Shown here in pieces: positions 1 to 7,887 of a DNA stretch of 20,258 nt (position 1 is the stretch's first letter; each line of letters opens with the position of its first letter). Position numbers and translations under genes: made by a program. The notes beneath the pieces were generated by a model. It was not told the DNA's origin. It was given only the letters and a program-made list of their open reading frames with translations, and did not search any database. The stretch comes from DASSUW01 sp035706585. GTDB taxonomy: Bacteria; Actinomycetota; Thermoleophilia; Solirubrobacterales; Solirubrobacteraceae. The DNA lies in assembly GCA_035706585.1 (NCBI GenBank), contig DASSUW010000450.1, positions 1 to 20,258 of the forward strand, given 5' to 3'.

Positions 1-1726
1 CCGACCGCATCGGCCGGGCGGTCATCGCGGCGAGCGAGCGGTCGGCGCCGGCGGCGGCCGCACGGCGCCGGACCGGCAGACGGGCGATGACCGTGGTGCC
101 GGCGCCCGGGGCCGCCTCGATCTCGAGGTTGCCGCCGAGGAGCTCCACCCGTTCGCGCATGCCGACGAGCCCGAAGCCCGCCGGCGCCGCGGACGGGTCG
201 AACCCCTGACCGTCGTCGCGCACGCGCACGGTGGCACGGCCGTCGGCCTCGGACACCTCGACGACGAGCGCGTCGGCGGCCGCGTGCTTGACGCCGTTGG
301 TCATCGCCTCCTGGGCGATGCGATACAGCGCGGTCTCGAGCTCGTCGTCGTGCCGGGTGTCGGCGCGGCCGGCCTCCCAGTCCAGATCGACCCTGAGCTC
401 GACGTCGATGCCGCGGGCGCGGATGCGATCCGCCAGCGCCTCGATCGCGGCTCCGAGGCCGAGCTCGTCCAGCGCGGCCGGCCGCACGTCGGAGATGATC
501 CCGCGCACGTTCGCGATCTCGGTGTCCAGCTCGGCCACCGCGTCGTCGAGCGCGGCGCGCCACACCTCGGGATCGGCCGCCCGTCGCGCGGCCGAGAGCG
601 CGAGCCGGAGCGCCCCCAGGCCTTGCAGCGTCTCGTCGTGGAGCTCGCGGGCCCAGCGCCGGCGCTCGTCCTCGGTTGCCGCTTCGCGCGCGAGCAGGCG
701 ATCGCTGCCCACTGACCTGGCCGTGACGACGGCACTCGCCGCGCTCGTGGCGAACGAGGTGAGCAGACGCTCGTCCTCGGCGCTGAAGTCGCCGGCGTCC
801 GGCGCGTTCAGGGCGACGAGGACGCCCGGCGTCTCGGACCGGAACACCAGCGGCACGAACAGGCCCGCGCCCGCGGTGAGGCCGAACCGCCCGATGCCGG
901 CGTTCTCGAAGCGCGAGCGGTTGAGCTCGTCGGTGAGCCGCTGGGGTCGGCGCGTCTCCAGCACGGTCCCCGCCACGGTCGCCGCGATCTCGAAGTCGCG
1001 GCCGACGATCTCCCGGTCGACCGCGCCGGCGGCCGCGGCGACCCGGATCCGATCGCCGGTCACGAGCTCGATCAGCAGCGCGCTGGCGCCGACGAGTGCG
1101 CGGCCGCGCTTGGCGATCAGCTCGAGCACGACGTCGAGGTCGGTCTCGCCGGCCAGGGCGCGCGAGATCTCGGTCGTCGCCCGCATCGCGGCGAGCGTGC
1201 GCTCGAGCTCGTCGCGGCGTCCGCTCAGCTCCCCGATCCGGCGCGCGTTGTCGATCGCGATCCCGGCGTAGCGAGCGAGCATGACGACGGCCTGCTCGTC
1301 GTCGTCGGTGAAGTCGTCGTCGTCCTTCTCGGTCAGGTAGAGATTGCCCCAGGCCTCGCCGCCGACGAGGATCGGCACGCCCAGGAACGAGCGCATCGGC
1401 GGATGGCCGACCGGGAACCCGTACGAGCGCGCGTGGGCGCCGACGTCGTGCAGCCGCAGCGGTTCCGGGTGGCGGATCAGCTCGCCGAGCACGCCGTGGC
1501 CGCTCGGCGGGTCGCCGATCAGTTCACGCGCCTCGCCGTCGATGCCGGTGGTCAGGAACCGCTCGAGCCGCTCGCGGCGCCCGTCCAGGACGCCGAGTGC
1601 GGCGTAGCGGGCGCCGGTGAGCTCGCGCGCAGCACTGATCACTCGCTGCAACACCAGCTCCAGCTCGGACTCCTCGAGGACGCTATTGCCGAGCGCGATC
1701 AGCGTGCGAAGCGCTTGGTCTTGCAT
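1..1726 (-). CDS. GAF-GAF sensor histidine kinase, DevS/DosS-like, C-terminus cut by window edge
   Basis: Two-component sensor kinase, probably cytosolic: no membrane segment is visible. 575 codons are open from the ATG at 1726 to the left edge with no stop. Domains: GAF 1 about residues 20-165, GAF 2 about 185-335, HisKA_3 dimerisation domain about 350-420 with phospho-acceptor His363 in ARELHDET, then HATPase_c about 455-552 with N box (QEAMTNGVKHA), DDGQGFDP and GFGLVGMRER. GAF 1 contains GFPVGHPPMRSFLGVPI. From memory, mycobacterial DosS has a nearly identical segment whose His is the haem ligand; here it would be His108. This segment is also common in actinobacterial GAF kinases without proven haem, so haem sensing is only possible. 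The kinase domain is complete, so little is probably missing. The gene is divergent from the CBS operon. Its partner could lie beyond the left edge or be the regulator at 19899. Confidence 0.93.
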   Translation of the reverse strand, partial: MQDQALRTLIALGNSVLEESELELVLQRVISAARELTGARYAALGVLDGRRERLERFLTTGIDGEARELIGDPPSGHGVLGELIRHPEPLRLHDVGAHARSYGFPVGHPPMRSFLGVPILVGGEAWGNLYLTEKDDDDFTDDDEQAVVMLARYAGIAIDNARRIGELSGRRDELERTLAAMRATTEISRALAGETDLDVVLELIAKRGRALVGASALLIELVTGDRIRVAAAAGAVDREIVGRDFEIAATVAGTVLETRRPQRLTDELNRSRFENAGIGRFGLTAGAGLFVPLVFRSETPGVLVALNAPDAGDFSAEDERLLTSFATSAASAVVTARSVGSDRLLAREAATEDERRRWARELHDETLQGLGALRLALSAARRAADPEVWRAALDDAVAELDTEIANVRGIISDVRPAALDELGLGAAIEALADRIRARGIDVELRVDLDWEAGRADTRHDDELETALYRIAQEAMTNGVKHAAADALVVEVSEADGRATVRVRDDGQGFDPSAAPAGFGLVGMRERVELLGGNLEIEAAPGAGTTVIARLPVRRRAAAAGADRSLAAMTARPMRS

Positions 1727-1739
1727 ATGACCGTAGTCG

Positions 1740-1769
1740 ACTCTACATGCGTGCTCACCACGGGTCGAA
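1740..1769 (-). promoter_or_regulatory. Candidate promoter of the histidine kinase
   Basis: On the minus strand TTCGAC (1764-1769), an 18-base spacer and TAGAGT (1740-1745) resemble a sigma-70-type promoter. The -10 ends 13 bases before the ATG at 1726, which would give a leader of only a few bases, and no Shine-Dalgarno is seen. It lacks the GGAT/TAGCGT geometry of the other operons here. Its spacer covers the CCACGG box of the divergent CBS promoter, so a protein bound there could affect both genes. Inference from motifs only. Confidence 0.35.
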
Positions 1770-1815
1770 GTCCGCGAGAGCTACGGATGGCAGTACGCAC
1801 GGCCGGGCGTAGCTT
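1758..1815 (+). promoter_or_regulatory. Composite leaderless promoter of the CBS-USP-ATPase operon
   Basis: CCACGG (1758-1763), 21 bases, GGATGGCA (1785-1792), 17 bases, TAGCTT (1810-1815), 6 bases, ATG at 1822. The spacing is identical to the promoters at 13063 and 18388, and to 7820 apart from one base before the ATG. The -10 to ATG distance places the predicted transcription start at the start codon, and no Shine-Dalgarno is present. An inverted repeat AGCTACG/CGTAGCT (1779-1785 and 1808-1814) overlaps both promoter elements. Confidence 0.7.
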
Positions 1816-1821
1816 CAAAGC

Positions 1822-2274
1822 ATGACGCAGACTGCCCACTCCGATCCCGGCAGCTACGTGCTTCCCGCGTTCGAGCGCGCCACGGTGGCGGACGTCATGC
1901 GTCCCGGCGTCATGAGCTGTGCGCCCGACGCTCCGCTGCTGACGGTCGCCCAGACGATGGCGACACATCACGTGCACGCCGTCGTCGTCGCCGGAGTCAC
2001 GAAGGACGACGCCGGCGGCGACCACCTCATCTGGGGTCTGGTATCTGACATGGACATCGTCCGCGCCGCCGGGTCGGGCATCGAGGGCCACATGGCGGCG
2101 GATGCCGCCCGGACCGAGCTCGTCAGCGTCGACCCGTCGACGCCGCTCGCGGATGCCGCCCGGCTGATGGACGAGCATCACGGCTCGCATCTGATCGTGA
2201 CCAGCGAGGGCCATCCCGTCGGCGTGCTGTCGAGCCTCGACATCGCCGGCGTGCTGGCGTGGGGACGGGCATGA
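1822..2274 (+). CDS. Tandem CBS-domain protein, Hrp1-like
   Basis: A 150-residue stand-alone CBS pair. CBS 1 is about residues 18-80 (starts VADVMRPGVMSCAPDAPL, ends near GLVSDMDIV) and CBS 2 about 90-148 (VSVDPSTPLADAARLMDEHH to GVLSSLDIAGVL). CBS pairs usually bind adenine nucleotides and act as energy-state sensors. The size and pairing resemble the mycobacterial hypoxia-response protein Hrp1 (Rv2626c), but ligand and partner cannot be read from sequence. The ATG at 1822 is chosen because the shared -10 sits 6 bases upstream, implying a leaderless message. It is the first gene of an operon; its stop overlaps the next gene's ATG (ATGA, 2271-2274), so the two are probably translationally coupled. 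Confidence 0.93.
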   Translation: MTQTAHSDPGSYVLPAFERATVADVMRPGVMSCAPDAPLLTVAQTMATHHVHAVVVAGVTKDDAGGDHLIWGLVSDMDIVRAAGSGIEGHMAADAARTELVSVDPSTPLADAARLMDEHHGSHLIVTSEGHPVGVLSSLDIAGVLAWGRA

Positions 2275-2705
2275 GCACGATCGTCGTCGGCGTCGATGGA
2301 TCCGCCGGCGCGCGCGCAGCGCTCGACTTCGCGCTGGACGAGGCGCGGCTCCGCGCTACCGATGTGCGCGTCGTCGCCGCCTGGCAGCTGCCGGCGGTCG
2401 CGTATGCGGGTGGCTACGGCCTCGGCGACGTGCAGCTCTTGAGCGAGCTCGAGCAGGACGCCGGCGACCACGCGGCGCGTGCGCTCGAGGACGCCGACGC
2501 CGGCGGCGTCGAAGTCAGCACGGTCGTCCGCGAGGGCACGCCGGCGCAGGTCCTTCTCGAGGAGGCCGACGGCGCCGACCTGCTCGTCGTCGGGACGCGC
2601 GGACTCGGCGGCTTCCGCGGCCTCCTGCTGGGCTCGGTGAGCCAGCAGTGCGCGCATCACGCGCCCTGCCCGCTGGTGATCGTGCCGCCGCCGCGCGACC
2701 TATAG
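2271..2705 (+). CDS. Universal stress protein, single UspA domain
   Basis: A 144-residue UspA-fold protein starting MSTIVVGVDGS, with the typical first strand and GVDGS turn. The nucleotide-binding signature G-x2-G-x9-G-S is present near the C-terminus (GTRGLGGFRGLLLGSVSQQ), so it should belong to the ATP-binding class. A GTG at 2259 would add four residues, but the ATG at 2271 gives a standard N-terminus and an ATGA overlap with the CBS gene. It lies between a CBS protein and a P-type ATPase; in mycobacteria CBS, Usp and CtpF genes also belong to one dormancy regulon (DosR). Its client process is unknown. Confidence 0.95.
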   Translation: MSTIVVGVDGSAGARAALDFALDEARLRATDVRVVAAWQLPAVAYAGGYGLGDVQLLSELEQDAGDHAARALEDADAGGVEVSTVVREGTPAQVLLEEADGADLLVVGTRGLGGFRGLLLGSVSQQCAHHAPCPLVIVPPPRDL

Positions 2706-2721
2706 CCGGAGGCCGGGCGGC

Positions 2722-5466
2722 ATGGCCGTCGAGCTCGGGCCCGACCTCGACCGCCGGGACGTCGACCCGGAGGAGGCGATCGATCTCCTCCTGCGGCACC
2801 TCGGCACGCGCAGCGGCGGGCTGTCCCAGCGCGAGGCCGCCCGGCGGCTCGAACAGCACGGACCCAACGAGATCCGGCGCCGCGAGGGTCCCGGGCACCT
2901 GCGCGCGCTCGCGCGGCAGTTCACGCATCCGCTCGCGCTGCTGCTGTGGGTGGCCGCGGCGCTCGCGTTCGTGACGGCGCTGACCCCGCTGGCGGTCGCG
3001 ATCGTCGCGGTGATCGTCCTGAACGCCGGCTTCGCGTTCCTCCAGGAGCTGCAGGCGGAGCGGGCGACGGAGGCGTTGCGCGAGTTCCTGCCGGCCCAGG
3101 CCAAGGTGCGGCGCGACGGCGCCGAGCGCGGCATCGACGCGCGCGCCCTGGTGCCCGGGGACGTGATCCTGCTCGCCGAGGGCGACCGGCTGTCGGCCGA
3201 CGCGCGGCTCGTCGACGGCGCGCTCGAGGTCGACATGTCGCCGCTCACGGGTGAGTCGCAGCCGGTCGCCCGCAGCGCCGTCCGGGCGCGCCGTGCGCCG
3301 TCCCCGCTGGAATCGGACGACCTCGTGTTCGCGGGCACCCTGTGCACGGCGGGCGAGGCGATGGGGGTCGTCTACGCGACCGGGATGGCGACGCAGCTCG
3401 GCCGCATCGCCGCGCTGTCGCAGCGCGTGAAGGCGGAGGTGAGCCCGCTCCAGGTGCAGGTCAACCGCGCCGCGTGGCTGATCGCCGCGGTCGCCCTCGG
3501 CGCGGGCGTCGCGTTCCTGGCCGTCGGCACCACGATCGCCGGCCTGCCGCTCGACGACTCGGTGACGTTCGCGATCGGGCTGCTGGTCGCCAACGTGCCC
3601 GAGGGGCTGCTGCCGACCATCACGCTGGCGCTCGCGGTCGGCGTGCGCCGGATGGCCCGCCGGCGCGCGCTCGTCAAGCGGCTGACAGCGGTGGAGACGC
3701 TCGGATCGACCGACGTCATCTGCACCGACAAGACCGGCACCTTGACCGAGGGGCGGATGGCCGTCCGCGCGTTCTGGGCGGCCGGAGAAGAGCTGCGTCC
3801 GGTGCCGGAACGGCGCGCGGCAGCGGCAGCGGAGCCGTTCTCGGCGCTGCTGCGGACGGCCGTGCGCTGCAACAACGCCACCGCGCGCCGCGGCGACGGC
3901 GGCTGGGAGCGCGGCGGCGACCCGAGCGAGAGCGCGCTGCTCGTCGGAGCGGCAGCGCTCGGCGTGGACATCGACGCGCTGCTCGGAGGCCGGGACGCCG
4001 TCCGCCAGCGCGTGTTCCACTTCGACCCGCGGCGCAAGCGGATGACCACGGTCGACCATGAGGACGACGGCGGGCGGTGGCTGCACTCCAAGGGCGCCCC
4101 GCTGGAGCTGCTCGAACGCTGCACGCTCGTCCGGACGGCCGCGGGCGACCGGCCGCTGGACGCCGGCGCCCGCACGAGGATCGCGGCCGCGTTCGAGGCC
4201 TACGCGGGCAGCGGGCTGCGCGTCCTCGGCTTCGCCGAGCGGCGCGTCGAGGGCGACGATCCGGCGGAGCGCGACCGGGCCGAGGAGGGGCTCACGTTCG
4301 TCGGCCTTGCCGCGCTCGAGGACCCGCCGCGTCCGGATGTCGCCGAGGCCGTCCGGGCATGCCGCCGGGCCAGCATCCGCATCATCGTCATCACGGGCGA
4401 CCACGGCCTCACCGCCACCGCGGTCGCGCACCAGGTCGGGATCACCGGCGAGCATCCCCGCGTCGTGTATGGCGCGGACCTCGACGCGATGGACGAGGCC
4501 GCCCTCGAGCGCCTGCTGGACGACGAGCAGGAGCTGATCTTCGCCCGCTCGTCGCCGGAGACGAAGCTGCGGGTCGTCGACGCGCTGCGTGCCGCCGGGC
4601 ACATCGTCGCGATGACCGGCGACGGCGTGAACGACGCGCCGGCGCTGCGACGCGCCGACATCGGCGTGGCGATGGGCGCCGGCGGCACCGAGGTCGCCCG
4701 CGAGGCGGCCACGATGGTGCTCACCGACGACAGCTTCGCGTCGATCGTCGCCGCCGTGAGCGAGGGGCGCGTCGTCTACGACAACATCCGCAAGTTCGTC
4801 ACCTACATCTTCGCCCACGCCACCCCGGAGGTCGTGCCGTTCCTGATCTACGCGTTGTCCGGCGGCGCGGTGCCGCTGCCGATCACGGTGATGCAGATCC
4901 TGGCGATCGACCTCGGCACCGAGACGCTGCCCGCGCTGGCGCTCGGGCGCGAACCGCCGGAGCCGGGGATCATGGATCGCCCGCCGCGCCCGCGCGACCG
5001 CGGCATCCTCGACCGTCCGATGCTTGCGCGCGCGTGGCTGTGGCTCGGCCTGCTGGAGGCCGCGCTGGTCACCAGCGGCTTCTTCTGGGTGCTCCACCGC
5101 GCGGGCTGGACGCCGGGCGACGCCACCGGCAGCGGCGCGCCGCTCCACGACGCCTACCTCACCGCGACGACGATGACGTTCGCCGGCATCACGTTCTGCC
5201 AGATCGGCACCGCGTTCGCGTCGCGCACGACGCACGCCTCGCTGCGCGCGATCGGCGTCTTCTCGAACCGGCTGCTGCTCTGGGGCATCGCGTTCGAGCT
5301 TGCGTTCGCCGCCGCCGTCGTCTATCTCCCACCGCTGCAGGACATCTTCGGCACGGCGCCCCTGGGGGTCCCGGAGCTCGCCGTGCTGTCGGTGTTCCCG
5401 GTCATCGTGTGGGGCTCGGACGAGCTGCGCCGCCGGTGGCGCCGCCGCCCGGTCAGCTCTCCTTGA
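2722..5466 (+). CDS. P-type cation-transporting ATPase, P2 type with PEGLL motif
   Basis: A 914-residue ATP-driven cation pump of the inner membrane. Order: N-terminal cation ATPase domain (about 15-85), M1-M2, actuator with TGES (176-179), M4 with VPEGLL (about 292-297), phosphorylation motif DKTGTLT with Asp336, nucleotide-binding domain, hinge TGDGVND (632-638), M5-M10. The M4 PEGLL occurs in Na/K-type (P2C) pumps, whereas PEGLP is usual in SERCA/PMR1 types. M5 reads FAHATPEVVPFL (697-708) and M6 IDLGTETLPAL (from 729), with acidic residues Glu703, Asp730 and Glu733 available for ion binding. The ion cannot be assigned; Na+, K+, H+ or Ca2+ are all possible. A GGAGG ribosome site lies 9 bases before the ATG. 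It is the third gene of the operon; its end overlaps the convergent DUF47 gene by 14 bases. Confidence 0.95.
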   Translation: MAVELGPDLDRRDVDPEEAIDLLLRHLGTRSGGLSQREAARRLEQHGPNEIRRREGPGHLRALARQFTHPLALLLWVAAALAFVTALTPLAVAIVAVIVLNAGFAFLQELQAERATEALREFLPAQAKVRRDGAERGIDARALVPGDVILLAEGDRLSADARLVDGALEVDMSPLTGESQPVARSAVRARRAPSPLESDDLVFAGTLCTAGEAMGVVYATGMATQLGRIAALSQRVKAEVSPLQVQVNRAAWLIAAVALGAGVAFLAVGTTIAGLPLDDSVTFAIGLLVANVPEGLLPTITLALAVGVRRMARRRALVKRLTAVETLGSTDVICTDKTGTLTEGRMAVRAFWAAGEELRPVPERRAAAAAEPFSALLRTAVRCNNATARRGDGGWERGGDPSESALLVGAAALGVDIDALLGGRDAVRQRVFHFDPRRKRMTTVDHEDDGGRWLHSKGAPLELLERCTLVRTAAGDRPLDAGARTRIAAAFEAYAGSGLRVLGFAERRVEGDDPAERDRAEEGLTFVGLAALEDPPRPDVAEAVRACRRASIRIIVITGDHGLTATAVAHQVGITGEHPRVVYGADLDAMDEAALERLLDDEQELIFARSSPETKLRVVDALRAAGHIVAMTGDGVNDAPALRRADIGVAMGAGGTEVAREAATMVLTDDSFASIVAAVSEGRVVYDNIRKFVTYIFAHATPEVVPFLIYALSGGAVPLPITVMQILAIDLGTETLPALALGREPPEPGIMDRPPRPRDRGILDRPMLARAWLWLGLLEAALVTSGFFWVLHRAGWTPGDATGSGAPLHDAYLTATTMTFAGITFCQIGTAFASRTTHASLRAIGVFSNRLLLWGIAFELAFAAAVVYLPPLQDIFGTAPLGVPELAVLSVFPVIVWGSDELRRRWRRRPVSSP

Positions 5467-6064
5467 CGGCCGCGTAGAGCACCCGCTCGGCCACCTCGAC
5501 GGCGGCCTCGCCCATGCGCGAGCAGCGCCGGTACAGCTCGCGGCGCGCCATCACCTCGCGCAGGTCGTCGACTTCGAGCAGCTCGGCCATCGCCGCGCGG
5601 TAGACCCGCTCGAGCCGCCTGCCCTGCTTGATCGCGGAGTTGGCGGCATCGGTCGCGTCGCCGGCGCGCGGCTCGAGCGCGGCGACCGCGGCGTCGAGGC
5701 CGCGCGTGAACGCGGCCATCAGCGCCGCCATCTCGGCCAGCGCCGTGTCGGGCGGGCAGGCCATCACCTCCGACTCGCGCACCAGGTCCTTCGCCTGGTT
5801 GATGATCCGGTCGATCCCGCGCGAGAGCGGGAACAGGTCCTCGGGCTCGAGCGGCGTGACGAACGCGTCGGTGAGCGTCCGGTGGAGCTCGCGCCGAGCC
5901 GTGTCGGCCCGGTGCTCGTGCTCGCGCACGGCCCCGGCGGCCGCATCGTCGCCGCCGGCCCAGGCGGCGAACGCGTCCATGCCGGCGATCGTGACCGCCA
6001 GCTGGTGGCGCAGCATGCCGATCACATCTGGCGACTCGGGCAGGAACCAGCGGCGACGGTGCAT
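5453..6064 (-). CDS. DUF47/PhoU-like protein, PiT accessory
   Basis: A 203-residue, mainly helical protein of the DUF47 family (PhoU-related). Features include the conserved EHEHRADTARREL segment (about 47-60), FVTPLEPEDLFPLSRGIDRI (about 68-87) and a long helical C-terminal half. These proteins usually lie next to PiT-type phosphate transporters and are thought to regulate or assist them. That holds here: the start ATG (6062-6064) shares its A with the TGA stop of the PiT gene, giving TGATG coupling. It is the last gene of the operon that starts at 7812. The 3' end overlaps the convergent P-type ATPase gene by 14 bases, with no hairpin terminator seen between them. Confidence 0.9.
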   Translation of the reverse strand: MHRRRWFLPESPDVIGMLRHQLAVTIAGMDAFAAWAGGDDAAAGAVREHEHRADTARRELHRTLTDAFVTPLEPEDLFPLSRGIDRIINQAKDLVRESEVMACPPDTALAEMAALMAAFTRGLDAAVAALEPRAGDATDAANSAIKQGRRLERVYRAAMAELLEVDDLREVMARRELYRRCSRMGEAAVEVAERVLYAAVKES

Positions 6065-7059
6065 CACAACCCCCTCCAGACGCTGACGGCCACGGCGGCG
6101 AGCCCGGCCGTGACCGGCATGGTGACGATCCACCCGAGCGCGATGTGCCGCACGACGGCCCAGTTGACGTGTCGCCAGCGCCGGCGCCCGCCGCCCACGC
6201 CGAGCACGGACGATGCCACGACCTGCGTCGTCGACACGGGGGCGCCGACCAGCGACGCGCTCAGGATCACGCCGGCCGACGCCGCCTGCGTGGCCATTCC
6301 GTCGACGGGCGTGATGCGGTAGATCCGGCGCCCGACCGTCTTGACGATGCTCCAGCCGCCGAGCGCGGTTCCCGCGGTCAGCGCGACGGCGCAGGCGACG
6401 ACCGCCCAGGTCGGGGAGGCGAGGCTGTCGAGGCGGCCGTCGGCGACGAGCACGGCCGCGATGACGCCGACGGACTTCTGCGCGTCGTTGGCGCCGTGGC
6501 TGAACGCGAGCGCGGCCGAAAGCCCCCACTCGGCGCCGGCCACCGGTCCCCGCACCCGCCGCGTCGCTCGCCGCGCCGCTCGGCGCAGGCCGCGGATCGC
6601 GGCGAACGCGGCGGTCGCGCCGAGCACCGGCGCGGCGGCGAGCGCGACGAGCGTCCCGAGCACGCCGACGGGATGCCCGCCCTCGATCCCGCCCCACTGG
6701 ATGGCGTCGATCCCGCCGGCGGCCAACGCCGCGCCGACGAGCCCGCCGACCAGGGCATGACCGGAGCTCGACGGCAGCCCGAGCGCCCACGTCGCGAGGT
6801 TCCAGGCCACCGCCGCGAGCAGGCCGGCGCCGATCACCTCGACGCCCACGGACCCGCCGACCGTGACGATGCCGCCGATCGTGTCCGCCACCGCGCCGCC
6901 GACCACGAGCGGGCCGAGCACGTTGAAGCCGGCCGCCAGCACGACGGCCTGCAGCGGCCGCGCGGCGCGGGTCGCCACCAGCGCCGCGATCGCGTTGGAC
7001 GCGTCGTGGATGCCGTTCGTGAAGGCGAACAGCACGGCGAGGCCGACCGCGACGGCCAT
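6064..7059 (-). CDS. pit: PiT-family inorganic phosphate transporter
   Basis: A 331-residue integral membrane permease. Both inverted-repeat signatures are visible: FTNGIHDASNAIA near residue 13 and FSHGANDAQKSVGVIA near residue 190. About ten hydrophobic segments are broken by a basic cytosolic loop (GLRRAARRATRRVRG, about 157-171). PiT proteins import phosphate, often as a metal-phosphate complex, driven by H+ or Na+. The size is small but normal for the short bacterial branch. It starts 3 bases after the stop of the upstream universal stress gene and ends in a TGATG overlap with DUF47, a classic pit-phoU-like pair. It is unusual that the operon is headed by a universal stress protein under the shared promoter, suggesting that phosphate uptake belongs to the same response. 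Confidence 0.92.
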   Translation of the reverse strand: MAVAVGLAVLFAFTNGIHDASNAIAALVATRAARPLQAVVLAAGFNVLGPLVVGGAVADTIGGIVTVGGSVGVEVIGAGLLAAVAWNLATWALGLPSSSGHALVGGLVGAALAAGGIDAIQWGGIEGGHPVGVLGTLVALAAAPVLGATAAFAAIRGLRRAARRATRRVRGPVAGAEWGLSAALAFSHGANDAQKSVGVIAAVLVADGRLDSLASPTWAVVACAVALTAGTALGGWSIVKTVGRRIYRITPVDGMATQAASAGVILSASLVGAPVSTTQVVASSVLGVGGGRRRWRHVNWAVVRHIALGWIVTMPVTAGLAAVAVSVWRGL

Positions 7060-7062
7060 CCG

Positions 7063-7812
7063 CTACGCACCGAGAGAGGACGTGGCGCGCGGGACGATGA
7101 CGACCGGGCACTCGGCGTACCGCAGTAGCCGCTCGGTGACCGAGCCGACCGTGGCGGCGCGCAGCGCGCCGCGGCCACGCGATCCGCAGACGAGCAGGTC
7201 GACCTCGCGTGAGAGCTCGATCAGCTCCCCGGCGGGACTGCCGATCCGCGCCTCGGCGCGGCACGGCACGTCCCCGGCCAGCCGGGCGAGCTCGCGCTCC
7301 AGCCCGTCCTGGACGGTCTTGCGCTCCGCGTCGAGGTACGGCGTCTGGTCGCGCCCGTCGTCGATCGCGAACGGCGCCAGGGGCAGCGCGACGCCGAGGA
7401 CGACCAGCGACCCGCCGGCGCGGGCCGCCAGCTCGTGCGCGACGTCGAGCGCGCACGCCGCCTCGGGCGTTGGCTCCAAGCCCACGCCGACGCGCCGCAG
7501 TTCGGTAGGTGCCGCTCCGGCGTAGCCGGCGGGCGCAACGGCGACCGGGCATGTCGCGCCGCCGATCAGGTGGCGGGCGGTGCCCCGCAGCGTGCGCAGC
7601 AGGTGGTGGTGGGTCGGGCCGAGGACGATCATCGCCGCGCGGTCGTGCGCGGCGCTCGTACCCAGCACCGCGGCGGGGTCGTGGCCGGGCACGGCGACCT
7701 GCTCCACCGGCGCGTTCAGGAGCGCGGCCAGCGCTGTCCCCAACGCGATCGCGTCGTCCGCGTACGGCTCGTCGCCGACGCCGACGATGACGGGGCCCGG
7801 CGGGGTGCTCAT
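7063..7812 (-). CDS. Tandem-domain universal stress protein, first domain degenerate
   Basis: A 249-residue protein with two UspA domains. Domain 1 (about 1-100) begins PVIVGVGDEPYADDA, is shortened, and has a changed phosphate loop (LGPTHHHLLRTLRGTARHLI). Domain 2 (about 105-245) keeps the ATP-binding pattern G-x2-G-x9-G-S (GSRGRGALRAATVGSVTERLL). One active and one degenerate domain is a common arrangement in tandem Usp proteins. The open frame extends upstream to 7866, but the ATG at 7812 fits the Usp N-terminus and lies 7 bases after a TAGCGT -10, so a leaderless start is preferred. It heads the operon with PiT and DUF47. The function is stress-related but unspecific. Confidence 0.92.
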   Translation of the reverse strand: MSTPPGPVIVGVGDEPYADDAIALGTALAALLNAPVEQVAVPGHDPAAVLGTSAAHDRAAMIVLGPTHHHLLRTLRGTARHLIGGATCPVAVAPAGYAGAAPTELRRVGVGLEPTPEAACALDVAHELAARAGGSLVVLGVALPLAPFAIDDGRDQTPYLDAERKTVQDGLERELARLAGDVPCRAEARIGSPAGELIELSREVDLLVCGSRGRGALRAATVGSVTERLLRYAECPVVIVPRATSSLGA

Positions 7813-7819
7813 GGCTCGC

Positions 7820-7877
7820 ACGCTACGGCCCGCGCCGGGCGGCGTCATCCGCACCCGCCACCGCACCGTCTCCGTAG
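7820..7877 (-). promoter_or_regulatory. Composite leaderless promoter of the USP-PiT-DUF47 operon
   Basis: Reading on the minus strand: CTACGG (7872-7877), 21 bases, GGATGACG (7843-7850), 17 bases, TAGCGT (7820-7825), 7 bases, ATG at 7812. The upstream box extends to the 15-mer CTACGGAGACGGTGC (7863-7877), which closely matches 15-mers in the same position upstream of the zinc-ribbon gene and the ABC gene. No Shine-Dalgarno is present. Confidence 0.7.
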
Positions 7878-7887
7878 CGGCTGCGGA

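Noticed and set aside
231..1271. Plus-strand frame of 346 codons opposite the histidine kinase
   Set aside because: Low-complexity Ser/Arg/Ala translation. The minus strand encodes an intact GAF-GAF-kinase over the same bases.
1727..1821. Mycobacterial DosR box (TTCGGGACT-like palindrome) in the intergenic regions
   Set aside because: The sequence CGGGTCGAAGTCC at 1761-1773 looks similar at first, but its half-site spacing is wrong and it is not repeated at the other promoters.
2515..5235. Open frame of about 900 codons antisense to the first P-type ATPase
   Set aside because: The translation is dominated by R, G, A, D and H without any domain. The sense frame is a complete ATPase with all motifs, so this is a shadow of high third-position GC. 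The same applies to long antisense frames at 12168-14636, 18224-19789 and the plus-strand frame 7435-9222.
5453..7552. One 699-codon minus-strand frame covering PiT and DUF47
   Set aside because: Only its last 203 codons are meaningful (DUF47). The upstream part is an arginine-rich shadow of PiT and Usp, which are encoded in another frame.
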